Positions 33,090 to 42,110 of a stretch of DNA of 64,000 bases are shown here, one piece after another; the first letter of the stretch is position 1; every line of letters begins with the position of its first letter. The stretch is from Betaproteobacteria bacterium Ga0077523 (GTDB taxonomy: Bacteria > Pseudomonadota > Gammaproteobacteria > Burkholderiales > Ga0077523), in the NCBI GenBank assembly GCA_001464695.1, contig LNDQ01000104.1:20366-84365 (forward strand). The letters run 5' to 3'. Under the pieces are notes generated by a model. It did no database searches. It had not been told where the DNA came from and saw only the letters and a list, made by a program, of their open reading frames with translations. The position numbers and the translations under genes were made by a program.

Positions 33090-34292
33090 TCACCAGCTCG
33101 GTTCGCGGTCCGGTGTGGCGCCGATCTTGTGGATCGACAGATCCGCCCCTTCGAATTCCTGTTCGGCATCGAGCCGCAGCCCCACCAGGCGCTTCAGGAA
33201 CTGGTAGATGATGAAGCCGCCGACCACCGCGATGCCGATGCCCAGCGCAGTTCCGATGAGCTGCGCACCGAGGGTCACGCCACCCATGCCTCCGAGCGCC
33301 TTGGCGCCGAAGATGCCGCATGCGATGCCGCCCCATGCACCGCACAGGCCGTGCAGCGGCCACACCCCCAGCACGTCGTCGATCTTCCAGCGATTCTGGA
33401 TGAGCGGAAACATGAACACGAAGAGCCATCCGGCCACGCCGCCCACCACGAGAGAACCGACCGGGTGCATCACGTCGGAGCCTGCACAGACCGCGACCAG
33501 CCCGGCGAGCGGTCCGTTGTGCACGAAGCCCGGGTCGTTCTTGCCGAAGAAGGTCGCGGCGAGCGTGCCGCCGACCATCGCCATCAGCGAGTTCATCGCG
33601 ACCAGCCCGCTCATCTTGTCGAGAGTCTGCGCGCTCATCACGTTGAAGCCGAACCAGCCCACCGTGAGGATCCACGCCCCGAGCGCGAGGAACGGAATGC
33701 TCGAGGGCGGATGCGACGAGACCCCGCCATCCTTCGAATAGCGGCCGCGGCGCGGACCGAGGTGGACGACGGCCATCAGACCCAGCCAGCCCCCCACGGC
33801 ATGCACGACGATCGAGCCCGCGAAGTCGTGGAAGGTCGCCCCCGTGGCTTCCAGGATCTTGTCCTGGATGCCGAAAGCGCCGTTCCAGGCGATGCCTTCG
33901 AAGAACGGATAGACGAATCCGACCACCAGGAACGTCGCGGCGAGTTGCGGGTTGAAGCGCGCGCGCTCGGCGATGCCGCCCGAGATGATCGCCGGGATCG
34001 CGGCTGCGAAGGTGAGGAGGAAGAAGAACTTCACCAGCTCGAAGCCGTTCTTCTCGGCCAGCACTTCGGCGCCCGACATGAAATGCACGCCGTAGGCGAT
34101 GCCGTAGCCGATGAAGAAATACGCGATCGTGGACACCGAAAAATCCACCAGGATCTTCACCAGCGCATTGACCTGATTCTTCTGCCGCACCGTGCCGAGC
34201 TCGAGAAACGCGAAGCCCGAGTGCATCGCCAACACCATGATCGCGCCGAGCATGACGAACAGTGCGTCGGAACCGTGTCTGATGTCTTCCAT
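33090..34292 (-). CDS. amt: Ammonium transporter
   Basis: The 400-residue Amt/MEP/Rh protein has about 11 membrane helices. The twin histidines are visible in 'TFHDFAGSIVVHAVGGWLGL' and 'VWPLHGLCGAWGG', and 'NGPLAGLVAVCAGSDVM' is also typical. No glnK gene is adjacent. It converges on the amine dehydrogenase cluster, whose reaction releases ammonium in the periplasm, so recapture of that ammonium is a plausible role. Confidence 0.95.
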   Translation of the reverse strand: MEDIRHGSDALFVMLGAIMVLAMHSGFAFLELGTVRQKNQVNALVKILVDFSVSTIAYFFIGYGIAYGVHFMSGAEVLAEKNGFELVKFFFLLTFAAAIPAIISGGIAERARFNPQLAATFLVVGFVYPFFEGIAWNGAFGIQDKILEATGATFHDFAGSIVVHAVGGWLGLMAVVHLGPRRGRYSKDGGVSSHPPSSIPFLALGAWILTVGWFGFNVMSAQTLDKMSGLVAMNSLMAMVGGTLAATFFGKNDPGFVHNGPLAGLVAVCAGSDVMHPVGSLVVGGVAGWLFVFMFPLIQNRWKIDDVLGVWPLHGLCGAWGGIACGIFGAKALGGMGGVTLGAQLIGTALGIGIAVVGGFIIYQFLKRLVGLRLDAEQEFEGADLSIHKIGATPDREPSW

Positions 34293-34423
34293 GATGCCTC
34301 CGTGATTTTGTCGTTAGCTGCGGCGCGCAGTATGCCGCTAAATGCGCGAGGCGTGAGGTGAAGGTCGGGGCGCGCGACGTGGGGCGTTAGAAGTGAGCGG
34401 TGCGGCGCGCGACTATGCCAACC

Positions 34424-34473
34424 GGAGGCACTCCTTCCCCCGCGCATGCGGGGAACGCTGGGATGGGGGCCTC
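34424..34473. repeat. REP-like palindrome (family B)
   Basis: Arms ggaggc...gcctcc enclose ccttcccccgcg-catgcgggga and gctgggatgggggcc, related to 24982-25073. It lies between the amt start region and the 3' end of gntK. Confidence 0.7.
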
Positions 34474-34482
34474 CGTGCCACT

Positions 34483-34971
34483 TCACGCCCGATCCCCCAA
34501 ACCCAATCCCTTCAAGATTCTCTCCGCCAGCACCTCCGGCATATCCGCGACGTCGACGGTGAGCGCCGCATCCGGCGGCTCAAGGGTGTCGAACTGTGAA
34601 GCCAGCAGCGTTGCGGGCATGTAGTGCCCCTTGCGGGCAGCGAGCCGCGCACCGATCAGTTCGAACGTACCCACGAGGTGCACCCACCGTATGTCGTCGA
34701 CACCGGCCGCGATCCGGTCGCGGTAGCGTTGCCGGAGGGCGGAGCACGCGAGGATCGCCGGGCCGTCTTCGCGCAGCAATCCGTTGAGACGGTCGAGCCA
34801 TGGCCAGCGATCGTCGTCGGTGAGCGGCTGGCCGCTGCGCATCTTCTCCACGTTAGCCGGCGAATGGAAATCGTCGGCATCAAGGAAGCGCCAGCCAAGC
34901 CGCTCGGCCAACAGCAGGCCCACGGTGGTCTTGCCGCAACCGGCCACGCCCATCAGGACGATGGCGCTCAT
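34483..34971 (-). CDS. gntK: Gluconokinase
   Basis: The 162-residue P-loop kinase has Walker A 'GVAGCGKTT' at residue 8, 'DADDFHSPANVEKMRSGQPL' (substrate region), 'ILACSALRQRYRDRI' and 'HYMPATLLASQFDTLE', all typical of GntK. It phosphorylates D-gluconate to 6-phosphogluconate. ATG 34971 overlaps the stop of the 6-phosphogluconate dehydrogenase gene, so the two steps are coupled. Confidence 0.95.
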   Translation of the reverse strand: MSAIVLMGVAGCGKTTVGLLLAERLGWRFLDADDFHSPANVEKMRSGQPLTDDDRWPWLDRLNGLLREDGPAILACSALRQRYRDRIAAGVDDIRWVHLVGTFELIGARLAARKGHYMPATLLASQFDTLEPPDAALTVDVADMPEVLAERILKGLGLGDRA

Positions 34972-35873
34972 TGCTTCACCGCATGGCCGCCGAAGCCGGC
35001 GCGCATCAGCGCGAGCAGCTTCGAGGCGAAGTCGTCCTTGCCCTGGCTCGCGAAGCGCGCCATGAGTGCCAAGCTCATCACGGGCGTGGGCACGCCCAGT
35101 TCGATCGCTTCGAGCGCGGTCCAGCGGCCCTCGCCGGAATCGGCCACGAAGGGTTTGACCGCATCGACGGACGTCTCGTCACGCAGGAAATCCGCGGTGA
35201 GATCGAGCAACCACGAGCGCACCACGCTGCCGTGCCGCCACATCTCCGCGATCGCACCGAGATCCAGATCGAATTCGCGCTTCGCTTCCATCAAGGCGAG
35301 GCCCTCGGCCAGCGCCTGCATCATGCCGTACTCGATGCCGTTGTGGACCATCTTCACGAAGTGGCCGCTGCCGGCCGGGCCGCAATGCAGCCAGCCGGTA
35401 TCGGGCGTCGGTGCCAGGGCACGGATCACCGGCTCGACGATGTGTGCGGCATCCGGCGTGCCGCCGAACATGAGCGCGTAGCCGTTCGCGAGGCCCCACA
35501 CGCCGCCTGAGACGCCGGCATCGACGAAGTGGATGCCGCGTTCGGACAGCACCTGCGCCCGGCGCTTCGAATCGCGGTAGTTGGCGTTGCCGCCATCGAC
35601 GATGACGTCGCCCTTCGCCAGCAGTCCGGCGACGGCGGTGACGGTCTGCTCGGTGATGTCGCCTGCCGGCAGCATGATCCACACGATGCGCGGTGCGGTG
35701 AGTTTTGCGATCGCGTCCTCGAGACTGGTCGCAGCGGTGGTGCGTGCCTCGTCCGCGAGGCCGGCGCGGGCCTCGGCGTTCGCATCGTACGCGACCACTT
35801 CGACGCCGGCGCGTGCCAGGCGCCGCGCCATGTTGGCGCCCATGCGCCCCAATCCGATCATGCCGAGCTGCAT
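34968..35873 (-). CDS. gnd: 6-Phosphogluconate dehydrogenase, short (NAD-type) form
   Basis: The 301-residue protein has the dinucleotide loop 'GLGRMGANM' at residue 7, 'VDGGNANYRDSKRRA', 'FVDAGVSGGVWGLANGYALM' and the catalytic lysine region 'SGHFVKMVHNGIEYG'. It lacks the long C-terminal domain of E. coli Gnd and matches the 300-residue GndA/YqeC class. It makes ribulose-5-phosphate, CO2 and NAD(P)H; in methylotrophs this can serve dissimilatory or pentose-phosphate flux. Confidence 0.92.
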   Translation of the reverse strand: MQLGMIGLGRMGANMARRLARAGVEVVAYDANAEARAGLADEARTTAATSLEDAIAKLTAPRIVWIMLPAGDITEQTVTAVAGLLAKGDVIVDGGNANYRDSKRRAQVLSERGIHFVDAGVSGGVWGLANGYALMFGGTPDAAHIVEPVIRALAPTPDTGWLHCGPAGSGHFVKMVHNGIEYGMMQALAEGLALMEAKREFDLDLGAIAEMWRHGSVVRSWLLDLTADFLRDETSVDAVKPFVADSGEGRWTALEAIELGVPTPVMSLALMARFASQGKDDFASKLLALMRAGFGGHAVKQ

Positions 35874-35909
35874 CGCTTCTCCTCACCGGTCCATTAGTCG
35901 ACCGCTCCG

Positions 35910-35915
35910 TATAAT
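35910..35915 (+). promoter_or_regulatory. TATAAT box upstream of the MaoC-like gene
   Basis: A perfect TATAAT sits 34 bp before ATG 35950 in the 76-bp divergent gap. The -35 region (cggtcc at 35887-35892) is poor, so an activator may be used. Confidence 0.45.
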
Positions 35916-35949
35916 GCCGCGCATTCGATCGACCGGGCAGGGGTGTGCG

Positions 35950-36411
35950 ATGCCGAAAGTGAAGTTCGGGAGTCTCGCCGAGCTGAAAGCTCTGGTGGGC
36001 AAGGAAGTGGTCGTGAGCGACTGGGTGGAGGTCACGCAGGAGCGCGTCGATCGTTTCGCGCAGGCCACCGACGATTTCCAGTGGATCCACGTGGACGTGG
36101 AGCGGGCGAAGCGCGACTCACCGTTCGGTGCGCCGATCGCCCATGGGTTTCTCACGCTGTCGCTGCTCTCGAAGTTCCTGAACGAGTCGGTGGACTTCGG
36201 TCCGTCAAGGATGGGTGTGAATTACGGCGGCAATCGGGTGCGATTCACTGATCCGGTGGCCGTGGGCAGCAAACTCCGGGCTCGACTGGTGTTGGGCAAG
36301 CTGGAGGACATTCCGGGCGGAGTGCAGATCCAGTGGAACGTGACGATGGAGCGTGAGGGCAGCGACAAGCCTTGCCTCGTTGCCGAGTGGCTTACGCGTA
36401 GGTACGACTGA
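35950..36411 (+). CDS. MaoC-like (R)-specific enoyl-CoA hydratase
   Basis: The 153-residue hotdog-fold protein has the hydratase-2 motif: 'FAQATDDFQWIHVDVERAKRDSPFGAPIAHGFLTLSL' (quoted as the landmark, D-F...H then G-x-P-I-A-H-G). It ends in 'AEWLTRRYD'. It hydrates 2-enoyl-CoA to (R)-3-hydroxyacyl-CoA. It is alone on its strand. The substrate range is not evident. Confidence 0.88.
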   Translation: MPKVKFGSLAELKALVGKEVVVSDWVEVTQERVDRFAQATDDFQWIHVDVERAKRDSPFGAPIAHGFLTLSLLSKFLNESVDFGPSRMGVNYGGNRVRFTDPVAVGSKLRARLVLGKLEDIPGGVQIQWNVTMEREGSDKPCLVAEWLTRRYD

Positions 36412-36429
36412 CTGTACAGAAGGGCGATC

Positions 36430-36510
36430 AACGCGGCGGACACGGCGGACGCGGCGGAAACCCGAAGGGCTTTGCTCTGCTTTGCGGGTTCCCGCCGCGT
36501 CCGCCGCGTT
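36430..36510. repeat. Long GC-rich inverted repeat between convergent genes
   Basis: aacgcggcgga...cgcggcgg-aaacccg (36430-36463) pairs with cgggttcccgccgcgtccgccgcgtt (36485-36510); a 9-bp cacggcgga insertion interrupts the left arm. It can form a long stable hairpin in RNA from either strand and probably serves as a two-way terminator. Confidence 0.7.
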
Positions 36511-36529
36511 CGGCGCTGTTCGGTAGTGC

Positions 36530-37348
36530 CTAAGCCGCTGCCGGCATCTCGGAATCGAGCCGCTCCGCTGCAAACACGTACGCATCCATCCCGATGACCC
36601 CATAGGTCACGGCAGAATGCACACGCTCGTGCCGCTGCCCACCGGCAGCGGCGCCGTAGGCCACGAACAGCGGCAGGAAGTGATCCTCGCTCGGATGCGC
36701 GCGCGCGGCATGCGGTGCGCGGTTGCGGTAGTCGACCACGGCTTCGGTATCGCCGGCCGCAAGACGATCGGCGAGCCAGTCGCGGAACTCGGTCACATAC
36801 GGTGCGACCGATTCGTTCTCGCGCGACATGCGGAATTCGCGCAGGTTATGGGTGACGCCACCGGACCCCAGGATCAGCACGCCTTCGTCAGCTAGCGGCG
36901 CAAGCGCCTGACCTACCGCGAAGTGATGCGCGGCCCCCAGAGGCGTCTGGATCGACAGCTGTACGATGGGTATGTCCGCCTTCGGCCACATGTGCAACAG
37001 TGGCACCCACGCGCCGTGGTCGAGGCCTTGGCCGGCATCGACCACCACGGGAAGCTTTGCCTGACCCAGCAGAGTGGCCACGCGTTCCGCTAGCCAGGGC
37101 GCGCCCGCGGCCGGATACCGCAGCCGATAGAGCGGTTCGGGAAACCCGTAGAAGTCGTGGATGGTTTCCGGGTTGGTGGCCGCGCTCACCGCCGGAGCCG
37201 CGGTTTCCCAATGGGCGGAGACGGCCAGGATCGCTTTCGGGCGAGGCAGCCGGGCAGCCAGCGAAGCGATGGCGGCACCGGTGCTGCCGGGATCGAGCGC
37301 GAAGGTGGGTGCGCCGTGCGACACGAAGAGGGTGGGTAGGGCGGCCAT
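36530..37348 (-). CDS. ygiD: 4,5-DOPA dioxygenase extradiol-like (LigB family)
   Basis: The 272-residue protein has 'LPTLFVSHGAPTFALDPG', 'ILAVSAHWETAAPAVSAA', 'GQGLDHGAWVPLLHMWP' (metal His pair) and 'LILGSGGVTHNLREF', the hallmarks of YgiD/DODA. It is a metal-dependent ring-opening dioxygenase; the physiological substrate in bacteria is uncertain. ATG 37348 has ggag upstream; ATG 37375 lacks one. Confidence 0.88.
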   Translation of the reverse strand: MAALPTLFVSHGAPTFALDPGSTGAAIASLAARLPRPKAILAVSAHWETAAPAVSAATNPETIHDFYGFPEPLYRLRYPAAGAPWLAERVATLLGQAKLPVVVDAGQGLDHGAWVPLLHMWPKADIPIVQLSIQTPLGAAHHFAVGQALAPLADEGVLILGSGGVTHNLREFRMSRENESVAPYVTEFRDWLADRLAAGDTEAVVDYRNRAPHAARAHPSEDHFLPLFVAYGAAAGGQRHERVHSAVTYGVIGMDAYVFAAERLDSEMPAAA

Positions 37349-37439
37349 GTGCAGCTCCGATACAAGAGATCTCATGACACACTGTATGGGCTAAGGATCG
37401 ACGAATAAAGGGCAACCCACGCGAGGATTCGGCAGGCAC

Positions 37440-37874
37440 ATGGCAAGAAGCGACTTCAAGCTCGCGCACCCGATGCGCGTGCGCTGGGCGGAAGTGGACC
37501 GGCAGGGCATCGTGTTCAACGGCCACTACCTCATGTATTTCGACTGCGGCATCACCGAGTACTGGCGCGCGATCGGCACGCCGTACCCGGAAGGTCTGAC
37601 GGAGCACGGCAGCGACCTCTACGTGGTCAAGGCCACGGTCGAGTACCACGCTTCGGCCGGTTACGACGACGAGATCGAGGTCTGCGTGCGCGTGGCGGCC
37701 ATCGGTCGCTCCAGCGTGCGGTTCGCGATCGAGATCCACCGCGGGCAGGACCACTTGGTCAGCGGCGAAGTGGTGTACGTGAATGCGGACCCGGCGACCC
37801 GGAAGTCGGCGTCGGTCCCGGATTTCCTGCGCGATGCCATCGCACGCTTCGAGGGCCATGCACCGGTTGGGTGA
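37440..37874 (+). CDS. Acyl-CoA thioesterase, 4HBT family
   Basis: The 144-residue hotdog protein has the catalytic motif '[22 protein letters not shown]' (Asp and Asn-Gly-His-Tyr) as in 4-hydroxybenzoyl-CoA thioesterase and YbgC. It hydrolyses an acyl-CoA in the cytoplasm. It precedes the aldehyde and acyl-CoA dehydrogenase genes by 62 bp, which suggests shared involvement in acyl or aldehyde breakdown. Confidence 0.85.
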   Translation: MARSDFKLAHPMRVRWAEVDRQGIVFNGHYLMYFDCGITEYWRAIGTPYPEGLTEHGSDLYVVKATVEYHASAGYDDEIEVCVRVAAIGRSSVRFAIEIHRGQDHLVSGEVVYVNADPATRKSASVPDFLRDAIARFEGHAPVG

Positions 37875-37936
37875 ATGCGGGTGCCGGTGGCATACTCCGA
37901 GGTTCTCCGCAGCCCGCTCGAGGACCCACCGACACC

Positions 37937-39367
37937 ATGCAGATCAAGGACCGACTCTACATCGGCGGGCAGTGGGTTGCGCCTGCATCGACCGACACCC
38001 TGACAGTCGTGTCGCCGTCCACCGAGGCGGCCATCGCGACCATCCCGGCCGGTACGCGCGAGGACGCGGATCGTGCCGTGCGCGCCGCCCGGGGCGCGTT
38101 CGAAGCCTGGAGCACGACGCCGCCTGCGCAACGCGCTGACTTCCTGCGCCGGATCCATGAAGGGCTCAAGGCGCGGCAGGACGAGATCGCCCGCGACATC
38201 GCCACCGAGGTGGGTATGCCGCTCAAGATGGCGTCCCGCATCCAGGCCAACCTGCCGATCCTCTCGTTCGGCCTGTACGCGAAGCTGGCTGGCGAATACG
38301 CCTTCGAGGAGCAGGTCGGCAACTCGCTGGTGATGCGCGAACCGGTGGGCGTCGTGGCGGCAATCACGCCTTGGAACTACCCGCTGCACCAGATCGCGGC
38401 GAAGGTGGCCGCGGCTCTGGCCGCCGGCTGCACCGTAGTGCTGAAGCCCTCGGAGGTGGCACCGCTCAACGCCTTCATCCTGGCCGAGATCGTGGACCAG
38501 GCCGGCGTACCGGCGGGCGTGTTCAACCTGGTTACCGGCCTCGGGCCCGTGGTGGGTGAAGCCCTGGCGGGACATCCCGAAGTGGACATGGTGTCCTTCA
38601 CCGGTTCGACCCGGGCCGGCAAGCGCGTGGCGGAACTCGGCGGCGCCTTGGTCAAGCGCGTGTCGCTCGAACTGGGCGGCAAATCCGCGTCGGTGGTGCT
38701 GGACGACGCCGACCTCGCGACGGCCGTGAAGGCGACGCTCAACTCCTGCTTCCTCAATTCCGGCCAGACCTGCAACGCGCTGACCCGGCTGCTGGTGCCG
38801 CGCACTCGCTACGCCGAAGCGGCAACCCTCGCGGCCGAAGGTTCCAAGGCCTTCACGCCGGGCGACCCGCTGACCGATGCCGGCCGGATCGGCCCGCTGG
38901 TCACCTCGGCGCAGCGCGAGCGCGTGCGCGGCTTCATCCGCAAGGGCGTGGAGGAGGGGGCGGCGCTGCTGGCCGGTGGAGCCGAGCCGCCCGCCGGGCT
39001 GGCACAGGGCTGGTACATGCAGCCCACCGTGTTCGGCAACGTCAAGGCCGAAATGACCATCGCCCAGGAAGAGATCTTCGGGCCGGTACTCTCGATCATT
39101 CCCTACGACACGGAAGCCGAGGCGATCCGGATCGCCAACGGTACGGTCTACGGTCTCGCGGCGGCGGTGTGGTCCGGAGACGAAGCCCGTGCACAAGCGG
39201 TGGCGAAACGCATGCGCGCCGGCCAGGTGGAAGTGAACGGCGGCGCGTTCAACATCCAGGCCCCCTTTGGCGGCTTCAAGCAGTCCGGCCGCGGGCGCGA
39301 ACTCGGCAAGTACGGGCTCGAGGAGTTCCTCGAGTTCCGTTCCCTGCAATTGAAGCCGGCGGCCTGA
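37937..39367 (+). CDS. NAD(P)-dependent aldehyde dehydrogenase
   Basis: The 476-residue ALDH-superfamily enzyme has '[14 protein letters not shown]' (cofactor region), '[13 protein letters not shown]', '[10 protein letters not shown]', catalytic Glu in '[14 protein letters not shown]', catalytic Cys in '[15 protein letters not shown]' and '[14 protein letters not shown]'. Its substrate cannot be read from sequence. ATG 37937 starts at the conserved 'LYIGGQWV'. It forms a likely operon with the acyl-CoA dehydrogenase and GST genes. Confidence 0.92.
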   Translation: MQIKDRLYIGGQWVAPASTDTLTVVSPSTEAAIATIPAGTREDADRAVRAARGAFEAWSTTPPAQRADFLRRIHEGLKARQDEIARDIATEVGMPLKMASRIQANLPILSFGLYAKLAGEYAFEEQVGNSLVMREPVGVVAAITPWNYPLHQIAAKVAAALAAGCTVVLKPSEVAPLNAFILAEIVDQAGVPAGVFNLVTGLGPVVGEALAGHPEVDMVSFTGSTRAGKRVAELGGALVKRVSLELGGKSASVVLDDADLATAVKATLNSCFLNSGQTCNALTRLLVPRTRYAEAATLAAEGSKAFTPGDPLTDAGRIGPLVTSAQRERVRGFIRKGVEEGAALLAGGAEPPAGLAQGWYMQPTVFGNVKAEMTIAQEEIFGPVLSIIPYDTEAEAIRIANGTVYGLAAAVWSGDEARAQAVAKRMRAGQVEVNGGAFNIQAPFGGFKQSGRGRELGKYGLEEFLEFRSLQLKPAA

Positions 39368-39419
39368 GCGCGCGTCGGCAGGCATTCACGATACCAACGA
39401 CAACGGAGGAGGGGCGACG

Positions 39420-40640
39420 ATGGACTTCGATTTCACACCGAAGGTGAAGGAACTGCAGGGACGCGTCTCGGCGTTCATGGACGAGCACGTGTATCCCGTC
39501 GAGAACCGGTTCCACGAAGAGATCGAAGCCAATCGCGCCAAGGGCAACGCCTGGATACCGACCCGCATCGTCGAGGATCTCAAGGTCAAGGCGCACGCGG
39601 CCGGCCTGTGGAACCTGTGGCGGCCGAAGGATCATGGCGGCGCGCTGACCAACCTCGAGTACGCCCCGCTGTGCGAGATCATGGGCCGGATCTCGTGGGC
39701 GCCGGAGATCTTCAACTGCTCGGCGCCGGACACCGGCAACATGGAAGTGCTGCTCCGCTACGGCACCCCGGCGCAGCAGAAACAATGGCTCGAGCCGCTG
39801 CTCGCCGGCCAGATCCGCTCGGCGTTCCTGATGACCGAGCCGGCCGTGGCGTCCTCGGACGCGACCAACATCGAGTGCCGCATCGAGAAGAAGGGTGACG
39901 AATACGTCATCAACGGCCGCAAGTGGTGGTCTTCCGGCGCCGGCGACCCGCGCTGCAAGATCTTCATCCTGATGGGCAAGACCGACCCGGACAACGCCAA
40001 TCGCCACCTGCAGCAATCGATGGTGCTGGTGCCGGCGGACGCCAAGGGCGTCAAGGTGCTGCGTGCGCTGACCGTGTTCGGCTTCGACGACGCCCCGCAC
40101 GGGCACATGGAAGTGGATCTGGTCGACGTCCGGGTGCCGGCGAGCAACATCCTGCTCGGCGAAGGGCGCGGCTTTGAGATCGCCCAGGGCCGTCTCGGGC
40201 CGGGGCGGATCCATCACTGCATGCGCATTCTCGGTCAGGCCGAACGCGCCCTGGAGCTGACGTGCAAGCGCCTGCAGGCGCGCGTCGCCTTCGGCAAGCC
40301 GGTGGCCGAACAGAGCGTGTGGCACGAGCGCATTGCCGAATCGCGCATCATGATCGAGCAGGCACGTCTGCTCACGCTGAAGGCGGCTTTCATGATGGAT
40401 ACGGTGGGCAACAAGGCGGCCAAGGCCGAGATCGCCATGATCAAGGTGCTGGCGCCCAACGTCGCGCAACAGGTGATCGACTGGGCGATCCAGGCGCACG
40501 GCGGCGGCGGCGTATCGCAGGAGTTCGCGGTGGCGCAGATGTACGCGCACAACCGTACGCTGCGGCTGGCGGACGGCCCGGACGAAGTGCACCGGAGCCA
40601 GATCGCCAAGCTCGAACTGCGCAAGTACCAGCACCGGTGA
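39420..40640 (+). CDS. Acyl-CoA dehydrogenase (ACAD10/11-like)
   Basis: The 406-residue flavoprotein has '[20 protein letters not shown]', '[20 protein letters not shown]', '[19 protein letters not shown]' and '[18 protein letters not shown]'. The 'DPRCK' variant is typical of the long-chain ACAD10/11 group. It follows ALDH by 52 bp with ggagg before ATG 39420, and its stop overlaps the GST start (GTGA). Confidence 0.9.
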   Translation: MDFDFTPKVKELQGRVSAFMDEHVYPVENRFHEEIEANRAKGNAWIPTRIVEDLKVKAHAAGLWNLWRPKDHGGALTNLEYAPLCEIMGRISWAPEIFNCSAPDTGNMEVLLRYGTPAQQKQWLEPLLAGQIRSAFLMTEPAVASSDATNIECRIEKKGDEYVINGRKWWSSGAGDPRCKIFILMGKTDPDNANRHLQQSMVLVPADAKGVKVLRALTVFGFDDAPHGHMEVDLVDVRVPASNILLGEGRGFEIAQGRLGPGRIHHCMRILGQAERALELTCKRLQARVAFGKPVAEQSVWHERIAESRIMIEQARLLTLKAAFMMDTVGNKAAKAEIAMIKVLAPNVAQQVIDWAIQAHGGGGVSQEFAVAQMYAHNRTLRLADGPDEVHRSQIAKLELRKYQHR

Positions 40641-41305
40641 TCCGGCTCTGCGGGTTCCCCGCGAGCAACTACTACAACAAGGTCAAGCTCGCGCTGCTCG
40701 AGAAGGGCATCCCGTTCCAGGAGGAACTGGTCTATCCGTCCCAGGAGGACGGGATGCTCGCCGAGTCGCCGATGGGGAAGGTGCCGTTCCTGCGGCTTCC
40801 CGGCGGGTCTCTGGCGGAATCTCAGGCGATCTCCGAATACCTCGAGGATTCTCATCCGGAGCCGCCGCTCTACCCGCGCGATTCGTACCAGCGCGCCAAG
40901 GCCCGAGAGTTGATCGAGCTGCTCGAACTGCATCTCGAGCTGCCGGCCCGGCGCCTGTACGGCGAGGCGTTCTTCGGCGGCAAGGCCTCGGACGAGGCCA
41001 AGCGCGAGGTGGAGAAGCTGCTCACCAAGGGGCTGCGGGCGCTGGCGCGCAGCGCACGGTTCGCGCCTTACATCGCGGGCTCCGAATACACCCATGCCGA
41101 TTGCGCGGCGATCGTGCACCTGCCGACGGTGGTGGGCGTCACGAAGCTGATCTTCGGTACCGACCCGCTGGCGACTCTCGTGCCGGAGGCCCCGGCCTAT
41201 CTCAAGGCCATGTTCGCGCGGCCGGCATCGAAAACGATGAACGAAGCGCGCAAGGCGGGCATGGAGACGTTCCTCGCCCTGCGCAAGGCCGCGGGTCCGC
41301 GCTGA
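40637..41305 (+). CDS. Glutathione S-transferase
   Basis: The 222-residue protein has an N-terminal thioredoxin-like domain ('[21 protein letters not shown]', 'SPMGKVPFL', '[12 protein letters not shown]' glutathione-binding motif) and a helical C-terminal domain. GTG 40637 overlaps the acyl-CoA dehydrogenase stop. GSTs in such operons handle reactive electrophiles, but the substrate is unknown. Confidence 0.88.
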   Translation: MIRLCGFPASNYYNKVKLALLEKGIPFQEELVYPSQEDGMLAESPMGKVPFLRLPGGSLAESQAISEYLEDSHPEPPLYPRDSYQRAKARELIELLELHLELPARRLYGEAFFGGKASDEAKREVEKLLTKGLRALARSARFAPYIAGSEYTHADCAAIVHLPTVVGVTKLIFGTDPLATLVPEAPAYLKAMFARPASKTMNEARKAGMETFLALRKAAGPR

Positions 41306-41418
41306 AACGGGTGCCGGCGACCCCCGTGGCGCGCGCACCGCAACGGGCATCACGGTCGGTATCAAGGTTGTCCATGCGCGCCTGTCCAATCGGTTCTTGG
41401 TGCGCCGCACAATGCACC

Positions 41419-41484
41419 AACACGCTGATTGCGAAGCGTGTTGATCGGCTTCGGGAAACGGGGTTGTAGTGCTCGAGTACTACC
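41419..41484. promoter_or_regulatory. Two inverted repeats in the 340-bp region upstream of iorAB
   Basis: aacacgct (41419-41426) pairs perfectly with agcgtgtt (41435-41442). A second near-palindrome, gtagtgctcgagtactac (41467-41484), has one mismatched pair. Both look like dimeric regulator sites. They lie in the gene-free stretch 41306-41645, where I see no open frame of merit and no convincing -35/-10 pair. The iorA ribosome site is gggggag. Confidence 0.4.
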
Positions 41485-41645
41485 ATCGTTGTATCGGTGA
41501 AAACATAAGGCATTTCAACGCCTTCGCGTGCGCCGGAAGATGTTGATACCCCTAGATAGTTCGTGTAACTTCCGCGCGTCTTGCAGTTGTGTAGGACGGC
41601 GTAGTTCAACAACCTCGAACCTGACCGAAAGGGGGAGTTCACAAG

Positions 41646-42095
41646 ATGAATATCTCTTTTAATCTGAACGGCAAACCAGCCAGCGCGGACGTCGCCCCCG
41701 ACACGCCGCTGCTCTGGGTCCTGCGCGATACCCTGGGAATGACCGGCACCAAGTTCGGTTGCGGCAAAGCGCTCTGCGGCGCCTGTACCGTGCACCTGAA
41801 CGGCAATGCCGTGCGCTCCTGTCAGACCCCGATCGGCTCCGTCGCCGGTCAGAAGGTCACCACGATCGAAGGCTTGCCCGCGAACCATGCGGTCAAGAAG
41901 GCCTGGATCGCCCTCGACGTCCCGCAGTGCGGTTACTGCCAGCCCGGCCAGATGATGCAGGCCGCGGCACTGGTCGCGCAGAACAAGAAGCCGAGCGATG
42001 CGGACATCGACGCCTGGATGTCGGGCAACATCTGCCGTTGCGGCACCTACCCACGCATCCGCGCTGCGATCAAAGACGCCGCGCGCATGGCGTAA
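41646..42095 (+). CDS. iorA: Molybdenum aldehyde oxidase/isoquinoline oxidoreductase-type [2Fe-2S] subunit
   Basis: The 149-residue protein has two [2Fe-2S] domains: a plant-ferredoxin-like part with Cys39, Cys44, Cys47 and Cys59, and a four-helix part with '[11 protein letters not shown]' and '[11 protein letters not shown]'. It passes electrons from the molybdenum subunit encoded next (15 bp). It is the alpha subunit of the IorAB class of xanthine oxidase relatives. Confidence 0.92.
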   Translation: MNISFNLNGKPASADVAPDTPLLWVLRDTLGMTGTKFGCGKALCGACTVHLNGNAVRSCQTPIGSVAGQKVTTIEGLPANHAVKKAWIALDVPQCGYCQPGQMMQAAALVAQNKKPSDADIDAWMSGNICRCGTYPRIRAAIKDAARMA

Positions 42096-42110
42096 CGGAG
42101 GCCCCACACC

